From contig CAYOSF010000009.1 in NCBI GenBank assembly GCA_964406605.1, forward strand, positions 124,001 through 188,000: a stretch of 64,000 bases of DNA, given 5' to 3'. Numbering within the stretch: position 1 is the first letter of the stretch; each line of letters opens with the position of its first letter. Shown here one piece after another: positions 1 through 8,886 of this stretch. Under the pieces are notes generated by a model, which worked only from the letters and a program-made list of their open reading frames with translations, was not told the DNA's origin and made no database searches. The DNA is from CAYOSF01 sp964406605. Its GTDB lineage: Bacteria; Chloroflexota; Dehalococcoidia; DSTF01; RBG-16-68-14. The translations under genes and the position numbers were made by a program.

Positions 1-3
1 CGG

Positions 4-507
4 CTACCCCTGATGCGGGTCGGGCTGCACGCGCCTGCGGGCCGGCGGGCTTTGCCTGCCGCCTTCGCCGCTAAGCGCCGCTCTCCGCGCGGGTCTTCCC
101 GAACGGCGCTCCCCGTCCCCCGGCAAGGCAGGCTTCAGCATCGCAAGGAGAACACCCGGGTCGAAGGGCTTGCCCAGGAAGTGATTGCCGAGAGATCCAT
201 ACTGGACGGTCGCCTCCTGCCTGTCGAGGGCGGTTATCGCCACCCAGGCAGGAGCATTGCGCTCGTCCTTCTCGCGCAGCCGGTCGAGGATGGCTCCGCC
301 CTGCCCGTCCGGGAGCGTGAGGTCAAGGATCACGGCGTCGGGGGACTCCTGTTCCAGGGCCAAGAGGGCCTCCGCCCCGTACGTCGTCTCCACGACCTGG
401 AATCCGGAAGTGCTCAAGAATATGCGGAGCATTCTGGCGACGGCCGGATCATCCTCCACCACCAGGGCCGTCGGAGTCCGCTTGTTGGGAGTTCGCATGG
501 CACGCAT
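4..507 (-). CDS. Single-domain response regulator
   Basis: Cytoplasmic receiver protein of about 167 residues. The acidic pair (ED-D near residues 18-20), the phospho-acceptor Asp62 in VILDL and the Lys of the GKPF motif near residue 111 are all visible. After the receiver there is only a short Arg- and Pro-rich tail and no recognisable output domain, so it probably acts through protein contacts or phosphate transfer. I chose the ATG at 507; a TTG at 549 and an ATG at 498 are alternatives, and none has a clear ribosome binding site. The zinc-ribbon gene just upstream on the same strand may be co-transcribed. The partner kinase is not evident, but the hybrid kinase at 1069-3327 lies nearby on the same strand. 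Confidence 0.85.
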   Translation of the reverse strand: MRAMRTPNKRTPTALVVEDDPAVARMLRIFLSTSGFQVVETTYGAEALLALEQESPDAVILDLTLPDGQGGAILDRLREKDERNAPAWVAITALDRQEATVQYGSLGNHFLGKPFDPGVLLAMLKPALPGDGERRSGRPARRAALSGEGGRQSPPARRRVQPDPHQG

Positions 508-550
508 CCCGATTCTGAGCGTAGCCGCAGGAGATGCACCGCTCGTCAAC

Positions 551-799
551 TCAGGGACCGGCCATGTTCAGGACACGTGAATGCCTGGCGTCCATTCGAA
601 GTGCCCCGGGCCAGACGCGCACACCGGATCCATGTCTCGGCCTCCTTCGCCTCGCCGCCGCTACCGGGGAAGCGAGAACAACCTCGTCCCTGCCGGTCAG
701 ATGGTTTCCGCACTGGATACAGGCGACGTAGGACCCGAACTTGTCACTCTCTTCAAGGAGATCACCGCCGCATCGTGGACAGCTTCTCAAGTACAACAT
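551..799 (-). CDS. Small zinc-ribbon protein
   Basis: Protein of 82 residues with two CxxC knuckles (Cys7/Cys10 and Cys27/Cys30) spaced as in a rubredoxin-like or zinc-ribbon fold. The remaining half is Arg-rich and without recognisable domain. The start is an ATG with a GGAGG box about eight bases upstream, which supports a real gene. It lies directly ahead of the response regulator on the same strand. The ribbon resembles the one at the C-terminus of the stress protein at 21136-22308, but function is unknown; metal binding is inferred from the cysteines only. Confidence 0.6.
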   Translation of the reverse strand: MLYLRSCPRCGGDLLEESDKFGSYVACIQCGNHLTGRDEVVLASPVAAARRRRPRHGSGVRVWPGALRMDARHSRVLNMAGP

Positions 800-1068
800 G
801 GCTCACGCCTCCAACTGCGACGATAGGAGCCCCGCAGGTGCCGGGGGCCAATCGCCTCGGTCGCCGAGTTCCTAGGTAGGAGACCATGCATCCGATTCGC
901 TCCCTCTAGCAAGGGTGGCTTCCATGTCCAGCGTAGGTCCTGGCCGTGAGTGACTCGTGATCGTGAAGGACTTCGAAAGAAAGGAATTGTGAATGCTACG
1001 GCGGAGTGCAGGGAGGGCACCGAAGGCCGGGGCGGCGGGCGCAGCGGGTCGTGTGGGAGTGGGTTTCC

Positions 1069-3327
1069 CTAGGCTTCCGCTTTCGGCATGCGATAGCCGA
1101 CCTGCGGCTCGGTGAAGACGTAGCGAGGGTGGCGCGCGTCATCGCCCAGCTTGCGGCGCAGGTTGCGGATGAAGGAACGGATCAACTCGGTCTCCCCAGA
1201 GTAGTGCGGACCCCAAACGCGGTGAAGGATCTGGTCGTGAGTCAGCACTTGCCCGGCGTGCGATGCGAGCTCGTAGAGGAGCTTGTACTCGGTCGCTGAG
1301 AGTGAGACAGGCTGCCCGCTCACCGTCACCCGCCGCTCGACGAAGTTGATGGTTAGATCGCCCAACACGAAGGGTGCGCGCACCTCCGTGACGTCTGGCA
1401 TCACGCGGCGTCTGAGTGCGGCGGCCATGCGGGCCACCAGCTCTGACGGCGAGAAAGGTTTCGTGATGTAGTCATCCGCCCCTGCGACGAGAGCGCGGAC
1501 TGCGTCCTCCTCTTTGTCGCTCGCCGTGAGGAAGATGACCGGAACACCGGAGAACTCGCGGAGCTTCTTGAGCAGGTCGTGTCCGCTTGCATCAGGAAAG
1601 AAGAGGTCGAGCAGCACGAGGTCAGGCTCCTTGAGTTCGACGAGTTCCGGAACCTCCGCGGGGTTGGCGGTGACGTCCACTTGGTAGCCCGCATCCTGCA
1701 GCGCCCGCTGCAGGAAACGGAGAATCTGGGGGTCGTCATCGACGGCCAGTATTCGCGTCCGCTCGCCGGGCCGGCTCACCTTGCCTACGTGCGCGGCCCT
1801 GCGCGTCGGCTCGGGCGCCGGGAGAGCGCCCTCCTTGGCCGCAATCGGCAGCGTGAAGCTGAAGGTGGAGCCCTTTCCCTGGCCGGCGCTTTCCGCCCAG
1901 ATGCGCCCGCCGTGGGCCTCCACAATGCCCTTGCAGATGGCAAGCCCCAGCCCTGTGCCCTGCAGGCCCAGCCCCTGCCGTTCGTGGACCCGGGAGAACT
2001 TCTTGAAGAGGTGGGGCAGCTTGTCTGCGGGGATGCCGCGGCCTCGGTCGCGTACGTGTACGGTCACCAGGGAATCCCCGCGGTCCACCGCTATCGTGAT
2101 CGCGTCGCCTTCGCGAGAGAACTTGGCCGCGTTGCTGATGAGGTTTGACAGTACCTGGACGACGCGCCGCTGGTCGGCTTCGACGGCGGGAAGGTCATCA
2201 GGGACCTGGATCTGGATCTCGTGCTGGCTAAGGCTGCGGGCGGACGTTTCCCGGATCTCCTCCAGAACGGTACACAGATCCATCGGCTCCGCGCTGACCG
2301 CGAGCGAGCCCGCCTCGATGCGGGTCATGTCCAAGAGGTTGTTAACCAACTCCGCCACTCGGTCGGCCTGCTCGTCGATGATCTCGAACAGCTCCCGAGC
2401 CTGCACAGCGTTCATGGAATCACGCCCGGCCAGGCCCATCGCCGCCGAGCCTTTGATGGCGGTGAGAGGGGTCTTCACCTCGTGGCTGACTATGCCCATG
2501 AACTCGCTGCGGAGCTTCTCCAACTCTTCCAGCGGTGTGATGTCCTGGATGATCACAATGGCCCCGGCAACCTCACCTGTGGGACCAAGGATCGGTGCGG
2601 CGGTCACGAGAGCGGGAATGGAGCGGCCGTCAGCGAAGAGGAACCGCATCTCCTCGGCGCGCACCGTTTCCCCTCGAAAGAGGGCCCGCTTGATCGGAAG
2701 TTCCTCGCTGGGAAAGTCGGTGCCATCGGGGCGGCGACGAGCGGCTCCTTGGTCGAGCATCTCCAGGGGGTCGCCCGGCTTGTACGAGGAGTCGGTGATT
2801 CGCTCGGCTTCCCGATTCACCAGCACCAGGCGTCCGCCGGCGTCGGCAACGACGATGCCGACGGGGGATGTCTGGACCAGCGTCTCGAGACGCCGGTGCT
2901 CCTGCTCGGAAACGGCCTCAGCCAGCTTCCGCCTGGTGATGTCCCGAATCACATTTGCGAACCCACGGAGATCCCCGGCCTCGGTCCGCATGGCCACAAT
3001 GACAACACTGGCCCAGAACTGGGAGCCGTCTTTGCGCAGGCGCAGCGCCTCATCTGTGAGCCTGTCGTTCCTCGCTGCTTCCTCGAGCTGCTCTTGGGGC
3101 TTGCCGCGCTCGATGTCTTCCTTGGTATAGAAGCAGGAGAAGTGGCGGCCGATGATCTCGTCCGCCTTGTATCCCTTGATCCGTTCGGCCCCCGAGTTCC
3201 AGCTAATGATGATTCCTTCCGGATCGAGCATGAAGATCGCATACTCGGTCATGCCATCGATCAGGAGCCGGAAATGCTCGTCGATGTCGCGCAGGGCTTC
3301 TTCCCTTCGCGTGCGTTTCGGCGTCAT
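1069..3327 (-). CDS. PAS-PAS histidine kinase fused to an OmpR-type response regulator
   Basis: A complete phosphorelay in one 752-residue chain. In order: PAS about 12-132, PAS about 145-265, HisKA with phospho-acceptor His282 in the SHEVKTPL motif, HATPase about 385-495 (N box near 395-400, GTGLGL near 457-462), receiver about 525-640 (acidic pair D530/D531, Asp574, Lys623), and a winged-helix OmpR/PhoB DNA-binding domain about 652-748. No membrane segment is visible, so it should be cytoplasmic and sense an internal signal through PAS. Hybrid kinases usually end in a receiver or Hpt; ending in a DNA-binding domain is uncommon. The reading frame is uninterrupted, so this is a true fusion and not two overlapping genes. 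Confidence 0.93.
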   Translation of the reverse strand: MTPKRTRREEALRDIDEHFRLLIDGMTEYAIFMLDPEGIIISWNSGAERIKGYKADEIIGRHFSCFYTKEDIERGKPQEQLEEAARNDRLTDEALRLRKDGSQFWASVVIVAMRTEAGDLRGFANVIRDITRRKLAEAVSEQEHRRLETLVQTSPVGIVVADAGGRLVLVNREAERITDSSYKPGDPLEMLDQGAARRRPDGTDFPSEELPIKRALFRGETVRAEEMRFLFADGRSIPALVTAAPILGPTGEVAGAIVIIQDITPLEELEKLRSEFMGIVSHEVKTPLTAIKGSAAMGLAGRDSMNAVQARELFEIIDEQADRVAELVNNLLDMTRIEAGSLAVSAEPMDLCTVLEEIRETSARSLSQHEIQIQVPDDLPAVEADQRRVVQVLSNLISNAAKFSREGDAITIAVDRGDSLVTVHVRDRGRGIPADKLPHLFKKFSRVHERQGLGLQGTGLGLAICKGIVEAHGGRIWAESAGQGKGSTFSFTLPIAAKEGALPAPEPTRRAAHVGKVSRPGERTRILAVDDDPQILRFLQRALQDAGYQVDVTANPAEVPELVELKEPDLVLLDLFFPDASGHDLLKKLREFSGVPVIFLTASDKEEDAVRALVAGADDYITKPFSPSELVARMAAALRRRVMPDVTEVRAPFVLGDLTINFVERRVTVSGQPVSLSATEYKLLYELASHAGQVLTHDQILHRVWGPHYSGETELIRSFIRNLRRKLGDDARHPRYVFTEPQVGYRMPKAEA

Positions 3328-3615
3328 TCTCTGTATCTCAATTCGCGTTGCTCACGCACAATGGGGCTGCGGTGCGTCGTGAGCAGTGTCTCCGCCTGGT
3401 CCGCAGGGTGGCGGCCGTATGATGCCCTCGCGCGCGACGATGCCATGTGCCGATAGAATTCTAGGTGGCCGTCGCGGCTACCGTCAAACTGTTTCCGGCC
3501 GACCTTGGGGCGTGGCAGCCAATCACACGGAACCGCCTTCGGTGGACGGAATCGCCGGTGGGCCGATTGCACACTGAGAACGATACTCGGTCTCCACGAG
3601 GCGACTCGGCAGTCA

Positions 3616-3645
3616 TTGACGCCGGCCGGAGGGCGGTGCTATCTT
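3616..3645 (+). promoter_or_regulatory. Sigma70-like promoter for the two-component operon
   Basis: TTGACG at 3616-3621 and TATCTT at 3640-3645 are separated by 18 bases, about 40 bases ahead of the response-regulator start. It is the best promoter-like match in the 360-base gap between the divergent kinase fusion and this operon. Prediction by eye only. Confidence 0.45.
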
Positions 3646-3687
3646 CGAGTCTGTAGAAATCGGGCGCGATCGCTCGCGCGATCGGGG

Positions 3688-4449
3688 ATGCTCTTCAGCT
3701 TGGACGATGTCATGAATCCGCGCTCAACCTCCACCGGACCCGGGCCTTCAGGCAGCGATTCGACCGAACAGCTTCACGTGCTGATCGTGGACGACGACCG
3801 GCGATTGCTGGCGGCGCTGCAACGGGGCCTGTCGCTGCGTGGTTTCAACGTCGGGCTGGCGCGTGACTCCGGCGAGGCGCTCGGCTACCTTCGGGGCCAA
3901 TGGCCGGACATCATCGTTTTGGACATCATGATGCCCGGGATGGACGGTCTCAGCCTGTGCCGGCTGGTGCGGGAGACGGAGAACACGCCCATCCTCATGC
4001 TCACCGCCCGCGACAGCGTCCCCGACCGGGTTGCCGGGCTGGAAGCGGGGGCTGACGACTACCTCGTGAAGCCCTTCGCCTTCGACGAACTCGTCGCCCG
4101 CATACAGGCTCTGCTGCGGCGGAGCCGCCCGAGCGCGCCGACCACGGAGCGCGTATCCTACGCTGATTTGACGCTCGATCGAAAAGCGTGGACCGTCGTT
4201 CGTGGAGAGGAGCAACTGGTGCTTACCGCAACTGAGTTCCGCCTGTTGGAGCAGTTCATGCGGTCGCCCGAGCAGGTCCTGACCAGGGAAGAGCTGCTCA
4301 CAGGCCTCTGGGGCGAGGATTCTCCGGTCGAGTCGAACGTGATCGACGTTCACGTGGCGAACCTGCGCCAGAAGCTGGAGGCCGGGGGCCGGCCCCGTCT
4401 CATCCAGACTATCCGAGCGGTGGGCTACATGCTGAAAGAGGAGGAATGA
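3688..4449 (+). CDS. OmpR-family response regulator
   Basis: Phosphorylation-controlled transcription factor of 253 residues. The receiver spans about 29-145, with the acidic cluster DDD at 35-37, phospho-acceptor Asp79 and Lys128 in VKPF. The winged-helix domain spans about 157-250 with the usual TATEFRLLEQF helix and the VHVANLRQKL recognition region. The start is uncertain: ATG 3688 or ATG 3712 both lie upstream of the receiver and neither has a strong ribosome binding site. The stop is immediately followed by the start of the sensor kinase, so the two form an operon and a cognate pair. Confidence 0.93.
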   Translation: MLFSLDDVMNPRSTSTGPGPSGSDSTEQLHVLIVDDDRRLLAALQRGLSLRGFNVGLARDSGEALGYLRGQWPDIIVLDIMMPGMDGLSLCRLVRETENTPILMLTARDSVPDRVAGLEAGADDYLVKPFAFDELVARIQALLRRSRPSAPTTERVSYADLTLDRKAWTVVRGEEQLVLTATEFRLLEQFMRSPEQVLTREELLTGLWGEDSPVESNVIDVHVANLRQKLEAGGRPRLIQTIRAVGYMLKEEE

Positions 4450-5841
4450 GTGCCGCTACGGTTCCGCCTTACCCTCGTGTACCTGGTGCTTCTGGCCGGG
4501 GCGCTGGGGGGACTGAGCCTGGCGTTGTACCTTGTCACGGCGAGCAGGATCTCCAGCAGCGTAGACGACAAACTGAGGGTGCAAGGAGAGGCCGTAGTCA
4601 CGGCCCTGGAGCCCATAGAAGGGCCGCTGGCCTGGGAAGACCTCCGCGAGAACCAGCGGCTGAGACTGGAAAAGGAAGCATCCTCCGGCGCCATCTTCCA
4701 GGTGCGGGATCTTGCGGGAGGAGTGGTCTATTCGTCCTTCCCTTCCGGTAGCCTCGACCTCCCACTGCCGGAGATCACCGCGCTAGAGGACCGCAGATTC
4801 GTCACCGCCATCGTGCGCGGTGACCGTTTTCGAATTCAGTACTTGCCGCTCACCTCGTCCGACGGCGAATTGGTCGGAAGCATGGTGGCTGGGCAATCGC
4901 TCGCCGACACCGATGCGGCACTGCACCTAGTCCGCAATATTCTGATCTTCGGGGGTGTGGGCGTCTTGCTCGCGACCAACGTGCTGGCCTATATTCTCGC
5001 GGGGCGCGTGCTTGAGCCCGTGCGGCGCGTTTCCCGACTGGCGAGGGACATTGAGCGGACGGCCGACTTCAGCCACCGGGTGCCGGCCTCCGCCGCAGGC
5101 GACGAAATGGCGGAACTGACCGCCACCTTCAACTCCATGATCGAGCGGGTGGAGCGAATGCTCGAATCACAGAAGGCCTTTCTTGCCGACTCCTCCCACG
5201 AGCTGCGCCGCCCGCTGACCGTTCTGCGCACGAATATCGCCATCCTGCGCGACCCTTCCCTGCCGGTCGAGGAGCGCAAGGTCTGTCTGGAAGAGATGCG
5301 CGCTGAGGCACAGGCGATGAGCAGCCTCCTGTCGGACCTCCTTCTCCTCTCACGCGAGGGGCGGGAGGAGATCGCCAGGACCCCTGTGGACTGGTCGGCG
5401 CTCTGCGAGCAAACTGTCGCCCGCCATCGGGCCCGTGATAACCAGCATCAGCTGGCGGCGAAGATAGGAGACGGAGCGTGGGTAAAGGGTGATGAAAACC
5501 GGCTGAGGCAGATGCTCCAGAACCTCTTGGAGAACTCCGCCGAGTACACACCTCAGGGGGGCGACATCGAACTCGACCTTCGCCTCACGGACGGCCTAGC
5601 CCGGCTGGAAGTCCGGGACACCGGCATTGGCATCTCGCAGGAGGATCTGCCCCAGATCTTCGATCGGTTCTATCGGGGGGAGGATGCTCGTGTTGTCCGT
5701 AGCGAGGGAACCGGACTCGGCCTCGCAATGGTGAAGTACATAGTCGAGGCCCACGGTGGCTCTGTGGGAGTGACCAGCGAGCTTGGACACGGCACTACGT
5801 TCGTGGTGAACCTTCCTCTGGCGGGAGATGATGCGTCCTAA
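4450..5841 (+). CDS. Membrane sensor histidine kinase
   Basis: Sensor kinase of 463 residues partnering the preceding regulator. Membrane segments lie at about 7-29 and 162-184, with an extracytoplasmic sensor domain between them. A HAMP linker follows (about 185-238), then HisKA with His250 in SSHELRRPL, and a HATPase domain about 345-457 with an N box (NLLENSAEY), DTGIG and GTGLGL. Translation starts at a GTG directly after the regulator's TGA, with an AGGAGGA-like box inside the end of the upstream gene, which implies coupling. Domain order matches EnvZ/BaeS-type kinases. The signal sensed is unknown. Confidence 0.95.
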   Translation: MPLRFRLTLVYLVLLAGALGGLSLALYLVTASRISSSVDDKLRVQGEAVVTALEPIEGPLAWEDLRENQRLRLEKEASSGAIFQVRDLAGGVVYSSFPSGSLDLPLPEITALEDRRFVTAIVRGDRFRIQYLPLTSSDGELVGSMVAGQSLADTDAALHLVRNILIFGGVGVLLATNVLAYILAGRVLEPVRRVSRLARDIERTADFSHRVPASAAGDEMAELTATFNSMIERVERMLESQKAFLADSSHELRRPLTVLRTNIAILRDPSLPVEERKVCLEEMRAEAQAMSSLLSDLLLLSREGREEIARTPVDWSALCEQTVARHRARDNQHQLAAKIGDGAWVKGDENRLRQMLQNLLENSAEYTPQGGDIELDLRLTDGLARLEVRDTGIGISQEDLPQIFDRFYRGEDARVVRSEGTGLGLAMVKYIVEAHGGSVGVTSELGHGTTFVVNLPLAGDDAS

Positions 5842-6000
5842 CTGACCCCCACCTTCATTAGTTCTTTCAGTTGTACTCGGCTTTCCTTAGCGCCGCTCTT
5901 GTCTCGCCTTAGCCGTAACCGTAGCTCTGTCTCGGCGTACTTTTGCCTCTTTCTCATTGCAATCTTGCCCGCGTTTCATGCGACCTCGACCGAGATGTGA
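5842..6000. other. Gap ahead of leader A
   Basis: No gene seen. The + strand is unusually C/T-rich. The stretch AATCTTGCC at 5961-5969 recurs at 12259-12267, in the same relative place ahead of the third cassette's leader, so it may belong to a shared promoter or leader start. Confidence 0.35.
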
Positions 6001-6116
6001 GATTCTTGATCCTGGAGCGCTCGTTTGTGCTCCCGCTCACAAACGTTTGCGAGCAACAGGAAAAAGGAATAGGCCGCCGATGCTGGTACCACCGGCGGCC
6101 CCAGAACGCGAGCCCC
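6001..6116 (+). ncRNA. Candidate structured leader RNA, copy A
   Basis: Leader of the first permease cassette, ending about 130 bases before its start codon. GATTCTTGATC opens it. A hairpin follows in which CCTG 6011-6014 can pair with CAGG 6057-6060, GCTCG 6019-6023 with CGAGC 6050-6054, and CGTTTGTG 6022-6029 with CACAAACG 6038-6045 (alternative pairings). The conserved hairpin comes next: 6072-6082 pairs with 6090-6100 around a 7-base loop containing TGG, then CCC and a GCGAGCCCC tail. The same hairpin, loop and tail occur at 9532-9575 and 12373-12416 with compensatory changes. No known riboswitch family was recognised. Confidence 0.6.
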
Positions 6117-6247
6117 ATGCGTCGAGGTTCGCTGCGCCTATCGTAACGTGGCCGGCCAGCGTGCGCAAGCCTACCACCCGCAGGGACCGGAGCTACGTAG
6201 AAGAAACGTATTGAGCGGCGAGTAGGTCGCCTGACAGGGAGAGGCTG

Positions 6248-7468
6248 ATGACGAGGATCGGAGCACCGGGAACAGAAATCGGCGAACTGACTCGGGAGGA
6301 CCAGGCGCTCATAAGACAGGCGGTGGCCCCAGCCGCACCAGGGCGCTTGGGAGTTCTGGGACCGGCTGCGGAGGCGCTGGGCCTGAGCGGCATTGTCTTC
6401 TTGGTGGGAGCGCTCGCGATACTAGCCGTCCTGGTTGCGGCCGCAGCGGGTGTTATCCCCGGGCCGAACGTCGTCACAATGACGGTCTACCTCCCCGTCG
6501 CGGATCAGAGCATAAATGTTCTCATGGTAGTGAGCGCGGGGTTTGCCGTCGGAATCCTCTCGGGCATGACCGGGGTCGGTGGGGGCTTTCTCATGACCCC
6601 GCTGCTCATGACCATCGGAGTGCCTTCCGCGGTGGCGGTCGGAACGGACAGTACGCAGATCGCGGGGACAGGCTCGTCAGGCGCGCTGGCGCATTCACGG
6701 CTGGGTAACGTCGACGTCAAGCTGGGGCTAACCATTCTGGTCGGGAGCCTCGTTGGCGGCACCGTCGGCGTACAGGTTGTGCGGATGCTGCGCGAGATGG
6801 GCAACTTCGACTTCTGGGTGCGCGTGGTCTACATCGTCATGTTGGCGGGCGTGGGCATTCCGATGTTGCGGGAGTCGATTCGGATATGGATGCGCAACGC
6901 GCGAGGCCAGGTCCCGGTATCCATTCCCGTTGGAAGCTCGGAGGATCCGCAAGGCAGTACTGGGGACAAGGGAGGGGTGGACGGGACAAACGGGGCCGGT
7001 CGCTTCTCAGCCAACTGGCCACTGCAAACGGACTTCAGGAAGTCGGGGATGCGGGCGTCGTTGTTGTTTCCTCTGGCGCTGGGTCTGGGAATCGGTGTTC
7101 TGACTGCGATCATGGGCGTCGGGGGCGGCTTCATCATGGTACCGGCAATGATCTATGTGCTCGGCGTTCCCACGCATGTGGCTGTGGGAACAAGCCTGTT
7201 CCAGATAGTGCCGACGTCGGCCAACGTGGCATTCCAGCAGGCCATTACCAACCACAACGTTGATGTGCTGCTGGCCATGCTGCTGATGATCGGCGCGGCC
7301 ATCGGCGCCCAGGTGGGAGCTCGGATGAGCGGCCGGCTGGAGGGCTACCAGTTGCGAACCTTCCTGGGCATCATCGTGCTGCTGGTGATGGTAAAGCTGC
7401 TCCTTGACCTGCTGCTGGCGCCGGGCAGTCAATTCGGGCTGGCCGTGATCAGTGGAGGAGGTTTCTAG
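6248..7468 (+). CDS. TauE/SafE-family permease, cassette A
   Basis: Polytopic inner-membrane protein of 406 residues. Its two internal repeats carry the glycine motifs SGMTGVGGGFLMTPLL (about 105-120) and TAIMGVGGGFIMVPAM (about 284-299). TauE/SafE proteins are associated with export of sulfite or organosulfonates; the substrate here is inferred from the family and the DsrC-like neighbour. A soluble loop of about 60 residues joins the halves. The N-terminus carries a cytoplasmic tag (ELTREDQALI then APAAPG) shared with the permease at 12518 and the small membrane protein at 9689. ATG with a GGGAGAGG box upstream. The stop overlaps the next gene by one base. It is the same length as its paralog in cassette C. 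Confidence 0.9.
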   Translation: MTRIGAPGTEIGELTREDQALIRQAVAPAAPGRLGVLGPAAEALGLSGIVFLVGALAILAVLVAAAAGVIPGPNVVTMTVYLPVADQSINVLMVVSAGFAVGILSGMTGVGGGFLMTPLLMTIGVPSAVAVGTDSTQIAGTGSSGALAHSRLGNVDVKLGLTILVGSLVGGTVGVQVVRMLREMGNFDFWVRVVYIVMLAGVGIPMLRESIRIWMRNARGQVPVSIPVGSSEDPQGSTGDKGGVDGTNGAGRFSANWPLQTDFRKSGMRASLLFPLALGLGIGVLTAIMGVGGGFIMVPAMIYVLGVPTHVAVGTSLFQIVPTSANVAFQQAITNHNVDVLLAMLLMIGAAIGAQVGARMSGRLEGYQLRTFLGIIVLLVMVKLLLDLLLAPGSQFGLAVISGGGF

Positions 7469-8325
7469 TGCGTGCGTCGGCGATCGTAGCGGCCGCCGCT
7501 CTGGGCGCGCTCCTAGCCGCCACATCGACGGTGGCGCTGGCAGACCGAGAGACGGGCCTGAGCGTCTCACCTGAAACCATCGAGGTCGGAATCGACTTCT
7601 CAGGTGCCGATGTGAGCATCGGCGGGACCGCACCCGAGGGGGCGGAAGTCATTGTGAAGGTGGATGGCCCGCGGGATACGATCAAGATGAAGAAGAAGGG
7701 CAAGGTGATGGGCCTGCTCTGGATGACGGTCGACCAGGCCAATGTGGAAGACGTGCCGGCCTTCCACGTCGTTCAGAGTTCGCAGCAGGTAGACCAACTG
7801 CTAAGCCGGGAAGATCTGGTCCGGCTGGGTCTGGATCCCGCGGACGCGTCCCTCGTGAGCGAAGCAAAGGTAGTGAGCACGGGTGACGGGAGCCCGCTCT
7901 CAGAGGACAAGGCCAGCGAGTTCGCATCAGCGCTGAGCGACGTGTACGTCAAAGACGGTCGTCGCGACCCCTGCGGCAGCTATGAGAGCAACGTGGCCCA
8001 GGTATCATCGGGGCAGGTGGAGGCCACGTCGTCTGGCACTGACGGTGGGATTGTTCTTCTGGGAGGCGGTCGCTGGGCGACGTGCGTCAGCCTGCGGTCC
8101 GATACGCCGCTCGGGGACTCGACCGTGCAGGCCTACTATGTGAAAGACGGCCAGGTTGTCGGATCCGAGGCGGCGACTGTGAGCGTGAAGAAGGTCGGGG
8201 TCGTGGACTCCCTGGGCAGCATGGCCGAGAACAAGGCCCCGCTCTATGGCGCTATGTCCCTTGCGATTGTGATCGTCATGGGGCTCGTCATTGGGTTCGT
8301 GCTCCCCCGTGGGGGAAGCCACTGA
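7468..8325 (+). CDS. TIGR02186-like membrane-anchored extracytoplasmic protein, cassette A
   Basis: Protein of 285 residues with a cleavable-looking signal peptide (about 1-25, ending AVALA), a soluble extracytoplasmic domain, and a C-terminal membrane helix (about 258-278) followed by a short PRGGSH tail. The layout and motifs (VDGPRDTIKMKKKGKVMGLLW; AYYVKDGQVV; KVGVVDSLGSMAENKAPLYG) fit the Alph_Pro_TM/TIGR02186 family, which often sits beside TauE/SafE permeases in Alphaproteobacteria. Its biochemical role is unknown; I infer a partner subunit of the permease. The GTG start overlaps the permease TAG by one base and follows a GGAGGAGG box, so translation is coupled. It is a clear paralog of 13738-14580. 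Confidence 0.8.
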   Translation: MRASAIVAAAALGALLAATSTVALADRETGLSVSPETIEVGIDFSGADVSIGGTAPEGAEVIVKVDGPRDTIKMKKKGKVMGLLWMTVDQANVEDVPAFHVVQSSQQVDQLLSREDLVRLGLDPADASLVSEAKVVSTGDGSPLSEDKASEFASALSDVYVKDGRRDPCGSYESNVAQVSSGQVEATSSGTDGGIVLLGGGRWATCVSLRSDTPLGDSTVQAYYVKDGQVVGSEAATVSVKKVGVVDSLGSMAENKAPLYGAMSLAIVIVMGLVIGFVLPRGGSH

Positions 8326-8445
8326 TTCTCTGAAGGCGTGAGTGGTGGACAAGAGAGACGATCGCAGACGTTCCGGTGGCAACGGGCCACTCCCAGCGGG
8401 CCACAGTCCGGTCGCAGGGCGGGGACCGACGACGGAGGTGGGAAG

Positions 8446-8886
8446 TTGATCAGGCCGACGACCATTGAAGAGAACAAGGGGGCGACGGGAACCGAGTCTG
8501 CCGCGCCGGTGGAAGAAGCACCGGTCGAGGTCAATGAGCGCGGCTTCATGAGGGACCCGTCTGAGTGGAGCCTGGGCGCGGCCCTGTTCTTGGCCCGCCG
8601 TCAGGGACTCAGGGATTGGCCACGCGAACTCGTGAGCAACCACTGGCGCGTAATCGACTTTGTGCGCAGCTACCACGAAGCGACGGGCAACGCGGCCTCG
8701 CTCCGCTACACTTGCCGCGCGCTCGGCCTGACGAAGAGGCAGTTCTCTCGCCTCTTCCCAGGCGGCATGATGACCGTGCGCCGCATAGCAGGTCTCCCGG
8801 GCCCGAGAAGGTCTGCGAACCGGAACGAGGTATCGCTGGCCCGTCAGTTGATGACGCGCGATTGGTGGCAGAAACTGACGCGCTGA
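8446..8886 (+). CDS. DsrC/TusE-like protein without redox cysteines, cassette A
   Basis: Protein of 146 residues. A DsrC-like core is recognisable: GFMRDPSEW, then LARRQGL, HWRVIDFVRSYHEATG, LFPGG and IAGLPGP. DsrC and TusE normally end in a conserved Cys two residues from the C-terminus, and DsrC has a second one near KIAGLP. Here both positions are replaced and the chain continues to a TRDWWQKLTR end. The only Cys lies in the central LRYTCRALG helix. The TTG start at 8446 is chosen because it follows a GGAGG box and gives an N-terminus that aligns with the two paralogs. A role as sulfur carrier therefore looks unlikely; a binding or regulatory role is inferred. Confidence 0.72.
   Translation: MIRPTTIEENKGATGTESAAPVEEAPVEVNERGFMRDPSEWSLGAALFLARRQGLRDWPRELVSNHWRVIDFVRSYHEATGNAASLRYTCRALGLTKRQFSRLFPGGMMTVRRIAGLPGPRRSANRNEVSLARQLMTRDWWQKLTR

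Noticed and set aside
1781..3130. A 449-codon + strand frame opposite the hybrid kinase
   Set aside because: Ser/Arg-rich shadow of a gene with clear kinase domains on the other strand.
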